Part shown: positions 23,742-35,054 of the stretch, in pieces
Numbering within the stretch: position 1 is the first letter of the stretch
Layout of the letters: each line of letters opens with the position of its first letter
Source of the DNA: Monomorium pharaonis
Taxonomy: Eukaryota > Arthropoda > Insecta > Hymenoptera > Formicidae
DNA length: 64,000 bases
Assembly (NCBI RefSeq): GCF_013373865.1
Contig: NC_050475.1
Location: forward strand, 7,889,001 to 7,953,000
Reading direction: 5' to 3'
Translations under genes and position numbers: made by a program
Notes under the pieces: model-generated
The model's database searches: none
What the model was told of the DNA's origin: nothing
The model's input: the letters and a program-made list of their open reading frames with translations, nothing else

Positions 23742-25172
23742 AGTACTGGCACCCGTAATAGTTCTAGAGTTCCTGATAGATTTCAGCAATAGTTCTGTAC
23801 ATTAAATATATTTAAACAGTTTTTTAATTTGGCTGTTGGCATTGCACTACAAGAGTAAGGTACCACTTTTTGGCGAGTTTCAACTAACTTTATGGCATTT
23901 TCTAACAGTACCGCAATAGTTTCAAAGCTTTTTATATGTTTCGTCGACAGTTCCGGTCTTTAAGCATTTTTAAACAATTTTTTTATTAGACGGCTGGCAC
24001 CGCACTACAAGAGTAAACTACCATTTTATAGCGAGTTCCAGACGAGTACATAGCATTTTTCAATAATTCTGTAATAGTTCCGAAGCTATTTGCAAGTTTT
24101 GTCGACATATCAGGTTTTTAAGCATTTTTAAGCAATTTTTTTATTAGACGGCTGGCACCGCACTACAAGAGTAAACTACAATTTTATAGCGAGTTTCAGA
24201 CAACCACACAGCATTCTCCAATATATTTCTGCAATAGTTTCAAAGCTTTTTGTAGGTTTTATCGACAGTTCGTTTGACAAACAATGGTATTTATAAGTAA
24301 CCTCTTTTTAAACCTCTAAGGATAAGTATTTATACATGTCATGAATTACTGGTTAACAATAGAGCGACATTGTAAGTTGATTTACAAATAAAATATTATA
24401 TTAAAATTAAATATATTTGACAAATAATATTGTAATTATGTTGGTAATTTAACTTAAACAAATCATATGACTTTTTAATTTAATATAAAAAAGTTTCTCA
24501 AAATTAACTTTTACTTTAACTAGAAACAAATTAATCTTAACGTAAATTTAATAGAATTAGTATTTATTTACGTAACTTTTAACATAATAAAATTCATTTT
24601 ATAATCAATTAAATTTCATTAACTTAGTTAAAAATTAGATTAACTAACCCAACTCTAAAATTTAAAAAATGTCAATTACATTACTAACACATATTCATAT
24701 CTGATAGTGCGAGACAGGATCAAATAAAAAATTGTTTAAAAATGTTTAAAGACCGGAACTGTCGACAAAATCTACAAAAAGCTTTAGAACTATTGCAGAA
24801 CTATTGAAAAATGCTATGTACTCGTCTGGAATTTGCTATAAAATAGTAGTTTACTCTTGTAGTGCGGTGCCAACCGTCTAATAAAAAAAATGTTTAAACA
24901 TGCTTAAAGACCGGAATTGTCGACGAAACCTGCAAAAAGCTTTGGAACTATTGCTGAACTATTGAAAAATGCTATGTAATCGTCTGGAACTCGCTATAAA
25001 ATGGTAGTTTACTTTTTTAGTGCGGTGCCAGCCGTATAATTAAAAAATTGTTTAAATATATTTAATGTAGAATACAGAACTATTGTTAAAATCTATCAAA
25101 AACTCTAGAACTATTACGGGTGCAAGTATAACTGCTGTTAAAACGTTCAATTTTTATTAATGAGGTTACATA
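23742..25172. mobile_element. Foldback-like element 1, left tip lost
   Basis: The left arm (23742-24285) is a subterminal unit (CACCCGTAATAGTTCT...) plus about three ~158-bp monomers in plus orientation. The AT-rich core is 24286-24715. The right arm (24716-25172) is about two monomers plus the same subterminal unit, all inverted, ending in a ...TTTTTATTAATGAGGT tip. The arms are therefore inverted copies built from tandem repeats, as in Drosophila FB elements. No protein is encoded. At 25172 the tip joins a monomer in mid-unit, which indicates recombination with the adjoining array. Confidence 0.65.
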
Positions 25173-27251
25173 GCATTTTTCAATAGTTCTGCAATAGTTT
25201 CAAAGCTTTTTGCAGGTTTCGTCGACAGTTCCGGTCTTTAAGCATTTTTAAGCAATTTCTTTATTAGACGGCTGGCACCGCACTACAAGAGTAAACTACC
25301 ATTTTATAGCGAGTTCCAGACGAGTACATAACATATTTTAATAGTTCTGCAATAGTTCCAAAGCTTTTTGCAGGTTTCGTCGACAGTTCCGGTCTTTAAG
25401 TATTTTTAAACAATTTTTTAGTAGACCGCTGGCACCGTACTACAAGAGTAAACTACCATTTTATAGCGAATTCCAGAAGAGTACATAGCATATTTTAATA
25501 GTTCTGCAATAGTGTTAAAGTTTTTTGTAGGTTTCGTCGACAGTTTCAGTCTTTAAGCATTTTAAAAAAATTTTTTTATTAGACGGCTGGCACCGCACTA
25601 CAAGAGTAACCTACAATTTTATAGCGAGTTTCAGACGAGTACTTAGCATTTCTCAATAGTTCTGCAATAGTTCCAAAGCTTTTGGCAGGTTTCGTCGACA
25701 GTTCCGGTCTTTAAGTATTTTTAAACAATTTTTTAGTAGACCTCTGGCACCGCACTACAAGAGTAAACTACCATTTTATAGCGAGTTCCAGACAAGTACA
25801 TAGCATTTTTCAATAGTTCTGCAATAGTTTCAAAGCTTTTTGCAGGTTTCGTCGACAGTTCCGGTCTTTAAGCATTTTTAAGCAATTTCTTTATTAGACG
25901 GCTGGCACCGCACTACAAGAGTAAACTACCATTTTATAGCAAGTTCCAGACGAGTACATAACATATTTTAATAGTTCTGCAATAGTTCCAAAGCTTTTTG
26001 CAGGTTTCGTCGACAGTTCCGGTCTTTAAGTATTTTTAAACAATTTTTTAGTAGACCGCTGGCACCGTACTACAAGAGTAAACTACCATTTTATAGCGAA
26101 TTCCAGAAGAGTACATAGCATATTTTAATAGTTCTGCAATAGTGTTAAAGTTTTTTGTAGGTTTCGTCGACAGTTTCAGTCTTTAAGCATTTTTAAAAAA
26201 TTTTTTTATTAGACGGCTGGCACCGCACTACAAGAGTAACCTACAATTTTATAGCGAGTTTCAGACGAGTACTTAGCATTTCTCAATAGTTCTGCAATAG
26301 TTCCAAAGCTTTTGGCAGGTTTCGTCGACAGTTCCGGTCTTTAAGTATTTTTAAACAATTTTTTAGTAGACCTCTGGCACCGCACTACAAGAGTAAACTA
26401 CCATTTTATAGCGAGTTCCAGACGAGTACATAGCATATTTTAATAGTTCTGCAATAGTTCCAAAGCTTTTTGCAGGTTTCGTCGACAGTTCCGGTCTTTA
26501 AGTATTTAAAAAAAATTTTTTTATTAGACGGCTGGCACCGCACTACAAAAGTAAACTACAATTTTATAGCGAGTTTCAGACGAGTACATAGCATTTCTCA
26601 ATAGTTCTGCAATAGTTCCAAAGCTTTTTGCAGGTTTCGTCGACAGTTCCGGTCTTTAAGTATTTTTAGGTAATTTGTTTATTAGACGGCTGGCACCGCA
26701 CTACAGGAGTAAACTACCATTTTATAGTGAGTTCCAGACGAGTACATAACATTTTTCAATAGTTCTGCAATAGTGACAAAGCTTTTTGTAGGTTTCGTCG
26801 ACATTTTCGATCTTTAAGTATTTTTAAACAATTTTTTTTATTAGACTGCTGGCACTCCACTACAAGAGTAAACTACCATTTTATAGCAAGTTCCAGACGA
26901 GTACATAGCATTTTTTAATAGTTTTGCAATAGTTCCAAATCTTTATGCAGGTTTTGTCGACAGTTCCGGTTTTTAGCATTTTTAAACAATTTTTTTATTA
27001 GACGGCTAACACCGCACTACAAGAGTAAATTACCATTTTATAGCGAGATCCAGACGAATACATAACATATTTTAATAGTTCTGCAATAGTGACAAAGCTT
27101 TCTGTAGGTTTCGTCGACAGTTCCGGTCTTTGAGCATTTTTAAGAATTTTTTAATTAGACGGCTGGCACCGCACTACAAGAGTAAACTACCATTTTATAG
27201 CGAGTTCCATACGAATACATAAAATATTTAAAAAAATAAAATTTAAAAAAA
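25173..27251 (+). repeat. Tandem array of ~158-bp satellite monomers with higher-order structure
   Basis: About 13 head-to-tail monomers. Successive GACGGCTGGCACC-like blocks fall 157-158 bp apart, for example at 25267, 25424 and 25582. Each monomer carries GTCGACAGTT(C/T)CGGTCTTTAAG and CTACCATTTTATAGCGAG. A four-monomer block starting near 25238 recurs near 25870 (about 632 bp later) and again near 28787, almost unchanged. This shows higher-order repeat turnover. Confidence 0.9.
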
Positions 27252-30200
27252 TGAGGTGCTAACTTCCAGTGGCACCTCATTAATGAAAATTGAACATTTT
27301 AACAGCAGTTCTACTTGCACCCGTAATAGTTCTAAAGTTCCTGATAGATTTTAGCAATAGTTCTGTACATTAAATATATTTAAACAGTTTTTTAATTTGG
27401 CTGTTGGCATTGCACCACAAGAGTAAAGTACCACTGTTTGGCGAGTTTCAGTCAACTTTATGACATTTTCTAAAAGTTCTGCAATAATGTCAAAGCTTTT
27501 GTAGATTTCGTCGACAGTTCCGGTCTTTAAGCATTTTTAAGCAATTTTTTTATTAGACGGCTGGCACCGCACTACAAGAGTAAACTACCATTTTATAGCG
27601 AGTGCCAGACGAGTACATAGCATATTTTAATAGTTCTGCAATAGTTTCAAAGCTTTTTGCAGGTTTTGTCGACAGTTCCGGTTTTTAAGCATTTTTAAAC
27701 AATTTTTTTATTAGACGGCTAACACCGCACTACAAGAGTAAATTACCATTTTATAGCGAGATCCAGACGAATACATAACATATTTTAATAGTTCTGCAAT
27801 AGTGACAAAGCTTTCTGTAGGTTTCGTCGACAGTTCCGGTCTTTGAGCATTTTTAAGAATTTTTTAATTAGACGGCTGGCACCGCACTACAAGAGTAAAC
27901 TACCATTTTATAGCGAATTTCAGAAGAGTACATAGCATGTTTTAATAGTTCTGCAATAGGTCCAAAGCTTTTTGCAGATTTCGTCGACAGTTCCGGTTTT
28001 TAAGCATTTTTAAACAATTTTTTTATTAGACGGCTAACACCGCACTACAAGAGTAAATTACCATTTTATAGCGAGATCCAGACGAATACATAACATATTT
28101 TAATAGTTCTGCAATAGTGACAAAGCTTTCTGTAGGTTTCGTCGACAGTTCCGGTCTTTGAGCAATTTTAAGAATTTTTTAATTAGACGGCTGGCACCGC
28201 ACTACAAGAATAAATTACAATTTTATAGCGAGTTCCAGACAAGTACATATTTTAATAGTTCTGCAATAGTGACAAAGTTTTTTGTAGGTTTCGTCGACAG
28301 TTTCGGTCTTTAAGCATTTTTAAAGAATTTTTTTATTAGACGGCTGGCACCGCACTACAAGAGTAAACTACAATTTTATAGCGAGTTCCAGACAAGTACA
28401 TAGCATTTTTCAATAGTTCTGCAATAGTTTCAAAGTTTTTTGTAGGTTTCGTCGACAGTTTCAGTCTTTAAGCATTTTAAAAAAATTTTTTTATTAGACG
28501 GCTGGCACCGCACTACAAGAGTAACCTACAATTTTATAGCGAGTTTCAGACGAGTACTTAGCATTTCTCAATAGTTCTGCAATAGTTCCAAAGCTTTTGG
28601 CAGGTTTCGTCGACAGTTCCGGTCTTTAAGTATTTTTAAACAATTTTTTAGTAGACCTCTGGCACCGCACTACAAGGGTAAACTACCATTTTATAGCGAG
28701 TTCCAGACAAGTACATAGCATTTTTCAATAGTTCTGCAATAGTTTCAAAGCTTTTTGCAGGTTTCGTCGACAGTTCCGGTCTTTAAGCATTTTTAAGCAA
28801 TTTCTTTATTAGACGGCTGGCACCGCACTACAAGAGTAAACTACCATTTTATAGCAAGTTCCAGACGAGTACATAACATATTTTAATAGTTCTGCAATAG
28901 TTCCAAAGCTTTTTGCAGGTTTCGTCGACAGTTCCGGTCTTTAAGTATTTTTAAACAATTTTTTAGTAGACCGCTGGCACCGTACTACAAGAGTAAACTA
29001 CCATTTTATAGCGAATTCCAGAAGAGTACATAGCATATTTTAATAGTTCTGCAATAGTGTTAAAGTTTTTTGTAGGTTTCGTCGACAGTTTCAGTCTTTA
29101 AGCATTTTTAAAAAATTTTTTTATTAGACGGCTGGCACCGCACTACAAGAGTAACCTACAATTTTATAGCGAGTTTCAGACGAGTACTTAGCATTTCTCA
29201 ATAGTTCTGCAATAGTTCCAAAGCTTTTGGCAGGTTTCGTCGACAGTTCCGGTCTTTAAGTATTTTTAAACAATTTTTTAGTAGACCTCTGGCACCGCAC
29301 TACAAGAGTAAACTACCATTTTATAGCGAGTTCCAGACGAGTACATAGCATATTTTAATAGTTCTGCAATAGTTCCAAAGCTTTTTGCAGGTTTCGTCGA
29401 CAGTTCCGGTCTTTAAGCATTTTTAAGCAATTTCTTTATTAGACGGCTGGCACCGCACTACAGGAGTAAACTACCATTTTATAGTGAGTTCCAGACGAGT
29501 ACATAACATTTTTCAATAGTTCTGCAATAGTGACAAAGCTTTTTGTAGGTTTCGTCGACATTTTCGATCTTTAAGTATTTTTAAACAATTTTTTTTATTA
29601 GACTGCTGGCACTCCACTACAAGAGTAAACTACCATTTTATAGCAAGTTCCAGACGAGTACATAGCATTTTTTAATAGTTTTGCAATAGTTCCAAATCTT
29701 TATGCAGGTTTTGTCGACAGTTCCGGTTTTTAGCATTTTTAGGCGATTTGTTTATTAGACGGCTGGCACCGCACTACAAGAGTAAACTACAATTTTATAG
29801 CGAGTTCCAGACAACCACACAGCATTCTCCAATATATTTCTGCAATAGTTTCAAAGCTTTTTGTAGGTTTTATCGACAGTTCGTTTGACAAACAATGGTA
29901 TTTATAAGTAACCTCTTTCTAAACCTCTAAGGATAAGTATTTATACATGTCATGAATTACTGGTTAACAATAGAGCGACATTGTAAGTTGATTTACAAAT
30001 AAAATATTATATTAAAATTAAATATATTTGACAAATAATATTGTAATTATGTTGGTAATTTAACTTAAACAAATCATATGACTTTTTAATTTAATATAAA
30101 AAAGTTTCTCAAAATTAACTTTTACTTTAACTAGAAACAAATTAATCTTAACGTAAATTTAATAGAATTAGTATTTATTTACGTAACTTTTAACATAATA

Positions 30201-30849
30201 GAATTCATTTCATAATCAATTAAATTTCATTAACTTAGTTAAAAATTAGATTAACTAACCCAACTCTAAAATTTAAAAAATGTCAATTACATTACTAACA
30301 CATACCTATCAGATACCATAAAATTGGCTGAAGTTTAAATACCATAGCGTAGTATTCATATCTGATAGTGCAAGACAGGATCAAATAAAAAATTGTTTAA
30401 AAATGTTTAAAGACCGGAACTGTCGACAAAATCTACAAAAAGCTTTAGAACTATTGCAGAACTATTGAAAAATGCTATGTACTCGTCTGGAATTTGCTAT
30501 AAAATAGTAGTTTACTCTTGTAGTGCGGTGCCAACCGTCTAATAAAAAAATTGTTTAAACATGCTTAAAGACCGGAATTGTCGACGAAACCTGCAAAAAG
30601 CTTTGGAACTATTGCTGAACTATTGAAAAGTGCTATGTAATCGTCTGGAACTCGCTATAAAATGGTAGTTTACTTTTTTAGTGCGGTGCCAGCCGTATAA
30701 TTAAAAAATTGTTTAAATATATTTAATGTAGAATACAGAACTATTGTTAAAATCTATCAAAAACTCTAGAACTATTACGGGTGCAAGTATAACTGCTGTT
30801 AAAACGTTCAATTTTTATTAATGAGGTGCCAGGGGAAAATAGCACCTCA
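27252..30849. mobile_element. Foldback-like element 2 with satellite arms, both tips present
   Basis: Each end is a stem-loop with an 8-base stem: TGAGGTGC/GCACCTCA at 27252-27259 with 27272-27279, and at 30822-30829 with 30842-30849. Inside each tip is an inverted segment reading ATTAATRAAAATTGAAC and then a subterminal unit. The left arm holds about 16 monomers (about 27390-29890). The core (about 29893-30394) is AT-rich and contains a TATCAGATA/TATCTGATA inverted pair. The right arm has only two monomers, inverted. The length is 3.6 kb and no protein is encoded. The arm-length asymmetry points to expansion of one arm. A target duplication could not be read because the flanks are A/T-rich. 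Confidence 0.7.
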
Positions 30850-31079
30850 TATTTTCAAATATCAATTTTTTTTAAATAAATCAACGGAACTATTTCTGAA
30901 ACTTATCAGGAATTCTATGAAAAAACTTTATGTATATACATAACTTAGTTAGAAAAATAACCCATCAAATTGATATCAAATTAAGGGAGAATTGATATAA
31001 ATTGCATTGATCAAATCAAATTGATGTCGATTTGATGGTTATTTCTCACTGGAAGGGTTAGAAAGATAAACAGAAATAA
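30850..31079. other. Short AT-rich spacer
   Basis: Between the foldback tip and the LINE fragment. It contains two nearby inverted ATCAAATTGAT-like words (about 30963-31035). No gene is visible. Confidence 0.4.
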
Positions 31080-31338
31080 AATAAAAGTAGGGAGTTAGTC
31101 CATGATAGCGAGATTTAAGTGCGGAAACGAGGCATTAGGGAATAGATATTGGAAAAAGGAAAAAGTGTAGGCTATACAATTTAAAAGTAGAGACTTTAGA
31201 ACCAATATTAGAAGAATTTACAGAATTGCGAAGACAAAATTTCTCTGTTAGGAAAATGTTATCAGAGGTAAATATAGGTACAAAATGGATGAAAAATGTA
31301 TTAAAGACGAGAAATGACAAAGAAAAGCGTAAATAGTC
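31080..31338 (+). pseudogene. C-terminal fragment of a non-LTR retrotransposon ORF2
   Basis: From about 31101 the plus frame reads IARFKCGNEALGNRYW, the pattern that precedes the CxxC segment in many insect LINE ORF2 C-termini. A frameshift after about 31168 is followed by an open segment ending WMKNVLKTRNDKEKRK and a TAG stop at 31335-31337, also typical of such tails. Only about 80 codons remain and the cysteine motif is damaged. The family within the LINEs cannot be fixed from this. Confidence 0.5.
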
Positions 31339-31483
31339 ATTAAGAGTCCTATGTTATTATGTAATTAAGCTATGTAACCTTTTTTCAAAGGCCGAAATGT
31401 TTAAGAAATAAACGAGTTGTATATATGTTATATGCAATAGTAATTTTATGCAGGGTGTAATAACAAATAAAAAAATAACAGTT

Positions 31484-31512
31484 GGCGCGCGCGAAGCGCG
31501 TGCATGTTCTAG
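31484..31512 (+). repeat. Helitron 3' terminal hairpin and CTAG end (copy B)
   Basis: GGCGCGCGCGAAGCGCGTGC forms a stem of about 8 pairs and is followed by ATGTTCTAG. Position 31513 begins the next 5' end, TCCTATC. Confidence 0.75.
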
Positions 31513-32362
31513 TCCTATCTTAAAATGGAGATGGTCATCGATACTCGAAAGTCTCGAAAGTATTGTTGCCTCTTTTCCGTGATGCTGATTGGTTCTCTCG
31601 CTGCGCTTACTTCGTGTTGCGTAAGTTAAATGTAATGTAATGACAGCTCGCAAGTGACAGCAGTGAATGATACTCGTATTTGGTTAAAATTTGATTAAAT
31701 AAAGGCAACGAATTTCATTTGGTGAATTATTTAATTTGGTGAATTATCCTATCTAAAAAAAAAGATGTTAAATCAAATCGAGAGATAAAGAAAGGAATTA
31801 AATAAGAAGGTAAAGTGTGTGTGAGAGTAATATTAAAAAACATAAAAATATAATATAATTAATAATTTGTGTTTAGAGAGGGAGAGAGAGAGAGAGAGGG
31901 GGAGGGAGAGAGTGAGAGAGCGTGAGAGATAAAGAAGGCGATTAAATAAGAAGGTAAAATGTGACAGTAATATTGAACAATATGAAAATATAATATAAAT
32001 AATAATTTGTGTTTAAAGAGAGAGAGAGAGAGAGAGAGAGAGTGAGAGAAAGAGAGAGTGAGAGGAGAAGAGAGAGGGAAGAGAGAGAGTGAGAGAGCGT
32101 GACAGATAAAGAAGGGGATTAAATAAGAAGGTAAAATGTGACAGTAATATTGAACAATATGAAAATAATATAATTAATATAATTAATAATATAATTAATA
32201 ATTTAGAGAGGGGGAGAAGAAGAGTGAAGGAGCGTGAGATAGAGAAGGGCATTAAATATGATAAAGTGTGTGAGAGTAATATTACAGAAGAAGAATAAGT
32301 GCAATGTTTAATATAAAAATGCTAAGTGGCGCGCGCGAAGCGCGCGCAATGTTGTGTTTTAG
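31513..32362 (+). mobile_element. Short non-autonomous Helitron, copy C (850 bp)
   Basis: Begins TCCTATCTTAAAATGG, shares the 5' block GTTGCCTCTTTTCCGTGATG with copy A, and ends with the hairpin GCGCGCGCGAAGCGCGCGC (32330-32348) then TTTTAG. The final CTAG is altered to TTAG. Inside are four decayed tandem units of about 130-180 bp starting GAGATAAAGAA near 31784, 31926, 32104 and 32236. Each contains a (GA)n stretch and a TAATATTGAACAATATGAAA-like word. It is non-coding. Confidence 0.68.
32329..32362 (+). repeat. Helitron 3' hairpin (copy C)
   Basis: A near-perfect GCGCGCGCG-AA-GCGCGCGC stem with a 3' TTAG end. It abuts the next 5' end at 32363. Confidence 0.65.
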
Positions 32363-32672
32363 TCTTTCTAAAAAAGGCGTGTTACTTGAGTGAATTTCGT
32401 TCGTATCAATTCCTTGAGGCCTCTTTTGCGTGATGTTGATTGGTTCTCTCTCTTGTCTCGTTTCGCGAATGTGTTTTGACAATTGTAAAGTTTAATTTTG
32501 ACAGTCGCGTGACAGTTTTTTTTTTTAATGTTAAGACTGTCGTTATAGAAGTGTGGAAGATTTTTTTTGGTAAAGGAGAAACAAAAAAAGAAAAAAGAAA
32601 CAAAAGAGATTAACACATAAAGAAGAATAAAAGAAGAAAATTTGGTAATCAGAATAGTTTTAAAGTAAGAGA

Positions 32673-32675
<3 letters not shown>

Positions 32676-32722
<47 letters not shown>
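32676..32722. repeat. (GA)n microsatellite
   Basis: About 23 GA repeats inside Helitron copy D. Confidence 0.9.
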
Positions 32723-32726
<4 letters not shown>

Positions 32727-32759
32727 GTAGAAGGAGATGAAATAAGAAACTAAAATATC

Positions 32760-33770
32760 AGGTAAATTTATTTGTTGTGTTAGGAAAGAAATTTAAAGAT
32801 TGTTTGTTAATTAATTTGACATTTCGTGTACTTTTCAGGAAAAAGATCTGTTTGAGATTCAAACAAATCGTCGACAACTCTCGCTCGCGGCGTGAGATCG
32901 GTTTGCGCGTCGATACCCTGGACCTCACGTGGCCAGCGAGCGCTTGGAGCGTGGCGGGTGAGCGATATCCTGAGCGAGAGCAAGGGATGGTGTGGTACAT
33001 CGCATGCTCTGTCAGTCTAAGTCTGTCAATCTCCGTCGAAACACCCTATCGTAACGACGGGACCCTGACATAGTCTCAAAATTTGAGAGCCGTCGGCTCT
33101 CCGCTTCCTTTTCTATCGTCGCGTATCTCGCTCGGGAAATTGGTTCCCCGCTTCGCGTCATCTCTCATTCGCCGTTCGGACAAGTGCGCGAAGAATAATT
33201 TCGTCACGTTATCCCGTCGGGATAACAGAGAAACAAATCGATCTCCTTCCGACTCCGGCCCGCTGCTTCGAGATATCATTCCGCGCCGCCGAGAGCGTCA
33301 ACACAACGATAAACCTTTTTTGTTCCCGTCGCCGAACGATAATTTCCGTAGTGACGGCGTGTTAAGTGTAATTATATTGTTGAGATGCATCGACGATCGT
33401 GGAGCGCTCGCGACCGTCTACCGCCTCGCGTGCAAGATTTTCGCTGCCGCGAGAGTCTCAAATACGAGTCTCAGCAAGATCTCCGATCCGCGATTCAGGC
33501 TGCGTTAGAGAGAGACGGACCAGAAGATTTCCGATCGTCTTTGCGCGACACGAGACGTCGATCGCATTCCCGTATTTGGTGAAAATAAATGACTGATGTC
33601 GTTGATAATTATATCGCAATTTGAGTAACTTCGCTTCTCTCCTCGTTCCTTCAGTGGATCCTCATATCCGCGCTATCCACGGCGCACGCTCAACTCGTGA
33701 GCGAGTTCCGGTATTCCCGTCGGGACGATCGCGTCGCGATCGAGATCTCGAACAAGATCGATAAATAGAT
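32760..33770 (+). other. GC-rich segment inside Helitron D, possible captured gene fragment
   Basis: Base composition changes abruptly from AT-rich to about half GC. Splice-like signals frame a potential 78-bp intron: TCAG|GTAAAT at 32760/32761 and TACTTTTCAG|GA at 32838/32839. A frame of 141 codons (33083-33508) is open but resembles no protein family known to me, and overlapping alternative frames are similarly open, as expected for GC-rich DNA. Helitrons often carry host exon and intron fragments, so capture is a reasonable but unproven reading. It could also be an inserted LTR-type leader. Confidence 0.35.
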
Positions 33771-33888
33771 ATATAGATAGTTAGAGAGGAAAAATGAAAT
33801 ATGGAACAACATAAAAATATAATATAATTTATAAGTTTATTTAAAATTATATACTTTAAAATAATACATAAAATATATTATATAATAA

Positions 33889-34045
33889 TGTTACGCCCCT
33901 GCCCGTTTGATCGGTCAGCTGTTCTGACTGATCGGTATATTGATTTTCGTGAAGAGCGTTGTCAGCTGTCATAAGTTTGACAACGCGAATAAATAATGAA
34001 TTGTCTCTGGGTCTCACGTTTAGACGGACGTGTGAATAGCTTGTT
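33889..34045 (+). repeat. Gypsy-type LTR fragment 1
   Basis: Starts TGTTACGCCCCTGCCCG and matches the later LTRs through GATCGGTCAGCTGTTC, TATTGATTTTC and GCGTTGTCAGCTG. It is truncated before the R/U5 part. Confidence 0.65.
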
Positions 34046-34858
34046 CTTTCTTAAATTTTTTGCAAAGATTTTCTCGGAACAAGTTAGATCTTGTAATACA
34101 GATTATCTAAACTGTAAATGACTGTAATATGGCAGTAGTTATAAACCATCAAAGAAATATAGTTTTTTTATTACTTATGATTTACAGTTAATATCACATC
34201 ACAGTTTTTTAATAATATAAAAATTTCTCCTCACTCGATAATGAAATCCAAAGTGAGTAGTGAGTATCGTAGCACTGACTGAGATAAATCAATTTTTCCA
34301 AGTTTCTATACATATTCGAGGGCACTAAAATTGACTACGAAAGTAGAGAAGTGTAGATTAATCCCTCACTTTCCACAAAACATGTATGATTTTCCTGAAT
34401 TTGCAAGCCTACAAAATCATAAATTAATTACCAATAAACATTCTGCATAAGTGCATGTGTATCTGTGTTATGTGTGTATCAACAAGCTTCTATAATAAAT
34501 ATTATACAAGATGTTTGAGTAAATAAAATGAGATCTAAATTTTTAATAATAATAAAGTTTTAATAAGCAAACAGTAAATATATAAATAACGTCTGTAAAA
34601 ATAATAAATAATACATAAAATTAAATTTAAAAAATTACAAATACATGTTCAGATAAGTAAACTATTAGAAAGTAAATATTTAAAAGTTTTTTAATAATAA
34701 TATATAAATTTCTCCTCACTCAATAATGAAATCCAAATTAAATAGTGAGTATTGTAGCATTGATTGGAATAAATCCATTCCTCCAAGTTCCTATACATTG
34801 AGATTGACAACGTCGCTACAATGCAAAGATTTGTAAAATGAATATGGCCACCTTATAG
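34046..34858 (+). repeat. Unclassified dispersed repeat, copies 1 and 2
   Basis: A block with ATTTCTCCTCACTC(G/A)ATAATG occurs at about 34222 and again at about 34705. The part starting CTTGTTCTTTCTTAAAT (about 34042) and the part TGATTTTCCTGAATTTGCAA (about 34388) recur at 38250-38720. No coding capacity was found. Gypsy LTRs inserted beside it on both sides. Confidence 0.65.
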
Positions 34859-35052
34859 TATTATTGCGCCCGTTGGATCGGTCAGCCGTCCTGGCCGATC
34901 GATTTATTGATTTTCTGGAGGAGAGCGTTGTCAGCTGAGCTTGACAACGCAAGTAAACAAGGAGTTGAATCTCGGTGCATTCCTTTACTCCAAATAAAGC
35001 TGTACGTTTCGAGTAAAGGTGTGTTTTATTCCTTTTCACGGCGCGCATGTAA
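34859..35052 (+). repeat. Gypsy-type LTR fragment 2 (plus)
   Basis: Runs from TATTGCGCCCGTTGGATCGG to CGCGCATGTAACA and then a TTTTG stub of the post-LTR sequence. The R/U5 part includes AATAAAGCTGTACGTTTCGAG. An internal stretch is shared with copies 3 and 4. Confidence 0.75.
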
Positions 35053-35054
35053 CA

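Larger units (their letters stand above)
19931..31512 (+). mobile_element. Helitron interval B, non-autonomous, filled with repeats
   Basis: Starts with TTTCCTCTTATAAAATAGCC directly after the CTAG of copy A and continues with the shared 5' block (TTGCCTCTTT..., then a TTGGCTGTCTCGCGC-like block). It ends with a hairpin (GGCGCGCGCGAAGCGCGTGC, 31484-31503) and TTCTAG at 31512. It encodes no Rep or helicase. Its length comes from palindromic elements and a 7-kb satellite/foldback complex. It may represent one Helitron with insertions, or ends that became neighbours by other means. Confidence 0.5.
32363..33888 (+). mobile_element. Helitron copy D, 3' end not found
   Basis: Begins TCTTTCTAAAAAAGGCGTG and matches the start of copy A (5248) for over 100 bp, including GTGAATTTCGTTCGTATC and CCTTGAGGCCTCTTTT. 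It carries a (GA)n tract at 32676-32722. A unit resembling the minisatellite of copy C resumes at about 33786-33835 (AAAATGAAATATGGAACAAC...). Between these lies a GC-rich foreign segment. No terminal hairpin was seen before the LTR sequence that starts at 33889. Confidence 0.55.

Noticed and set aside
23742..30849. CRISPR-like regular array
   Set aside because: The units are ~158 bp and nearly identical with no unique spacers, in a eukaryotic TE context. This is a satellite with inverted arms.
33083..33596. 141- and 65-codon plus frames as host exons
   Set aside because: Several overlapping frames are equally open in this GC-rich block and none shows a domain. Kept only as a possible captured segment.
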